The notes under the pieces: generated by a model
What the model was told of the DNA's origin: nothing
Databases searched by the model: none
The model's input: the letters and a program-made list of their open reading frames with translations, nothing else
In this document: positions 5,064 through 5,162 of the stretch, piece after piece
Numbering within the stretch: the first letter of the stretch is position 1
Layout: each line of letters opens with the position of its first letter
NCBI GenBank assembly: GCA_026388865.1
Contig: JAPLIX010000568.1
Location: 1 to 5,162, forward strand
DNA from: Pseudomonadota bacterium
GTDB lineage: Bacteria; Desulfobacterota; WTBG01; CAIYCZ01
Reading direction: 5' to 3'
DNA length: 5,162 nucleotides
Made by a program: the position numbers and the translations under genes

Positions 5064-5162
5064 ATGTGTGGTTTTTTTGGCATAATTGGCTCTGGCTGGC
5101 GCAAGGGTGTTAAACAGGCATTAGAAGTTCTGCATCCGCGCGGTCCGGATGAACAGTCATTC
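5064..5162 (+). CDS. Asparagine synthetase (glutamine-hydrolysing) / class II amidotransferase, N-terminal fragment
   Basis: Thirty-three codons are visible before the window ends. The protein begins MCGFFGIIGSG and continues to LHPRGPDEQSF. After Met removal, Cys2 is the N-terminal nucleophile of class II (Ntn) glutamine amidotransferases, and RGPD is the glutamine-binding motif of the asparagine synthetase B family (usually HRGPD; here HPRGPD). The family transfers glutamine-derived ammonia to an acceptor activated by its C-terminal synthetase domain, which lies outside the window. AsnB-like genes are frequent in surface-polysaccharide clusters, where they can amidate sugar acids, and the glycosyltransferase upstream fits this. 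GlmS or PurF also start with Cys-Gly, but the short distance to RGPD favours the AsnB type. The start is fixed by the catalytic Cys2. Confidence 0.8.
   Translation, partial: MCGFFGIIGSGWRKGVKQALEVLHPRGPDEQSF

Overview
The window looks like accessory or envelope-polysaccharide DNA from a Gram-negative bacterium with moderate G+C. A deltaproteobacterium of the Geobacter/Pelobacter/Desulfuromonas type is my best guess. It rests on remembered resemblance of the sensor region and of the secreted hypothetical protein to proteins of that group, not on a search. All recognisable genes lie on the + strand.

Layout: (1) 1-299 is AT-rich non-coding leader DNA with a 7-bp stem-loop (46-62), a 22-bp dyad-symmetric operator-like site (100-121) and a consensus -10 hexamer (147-152). 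(2) 300-2240 is one open frame carrying a nearly complete OmpR/PhoB-type response regulator joined in frame to a membrane sensor histidine kinase that has lost its N-terminal membrane segment. It looks like two adjacent genes of a two-component operon fused by an internal deletion. Its expected start position reads TTT behind an almost perfect Shine-Dalgarno sequence. (3) 2241-2461 is an intergenic region with a possible promoter. (4) 2462-3214 encodes an exported protein of unknown function. (5) 3366-4508 encodes a family 9 (heptosyltransferase-type) glycosyltransferase. (6) 4530 to about 4797 is a decayed second copy of the kinase 3' end together with the DNA just past its stop codon, so a larger duplication once existed here. 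(7) About 4800-5063 is an AT-rich leader with small hairpins. (8) From 5064 to the window edge runs the N-terminus of a class II glutamine amidotransferase, asparagine synthetase (AsnB-type).

The glycosyltransferase and the asparagine-synthetase-like gene fit a surface-polysaccharide neighbourhood. The two-component gene, its degraded partial copy and the changed start codon together suggest a regulatory locus that has been duplicated, partly deleted and is rearranging or decaying. No mobile element, RNA gene or CRISPR array was seen.
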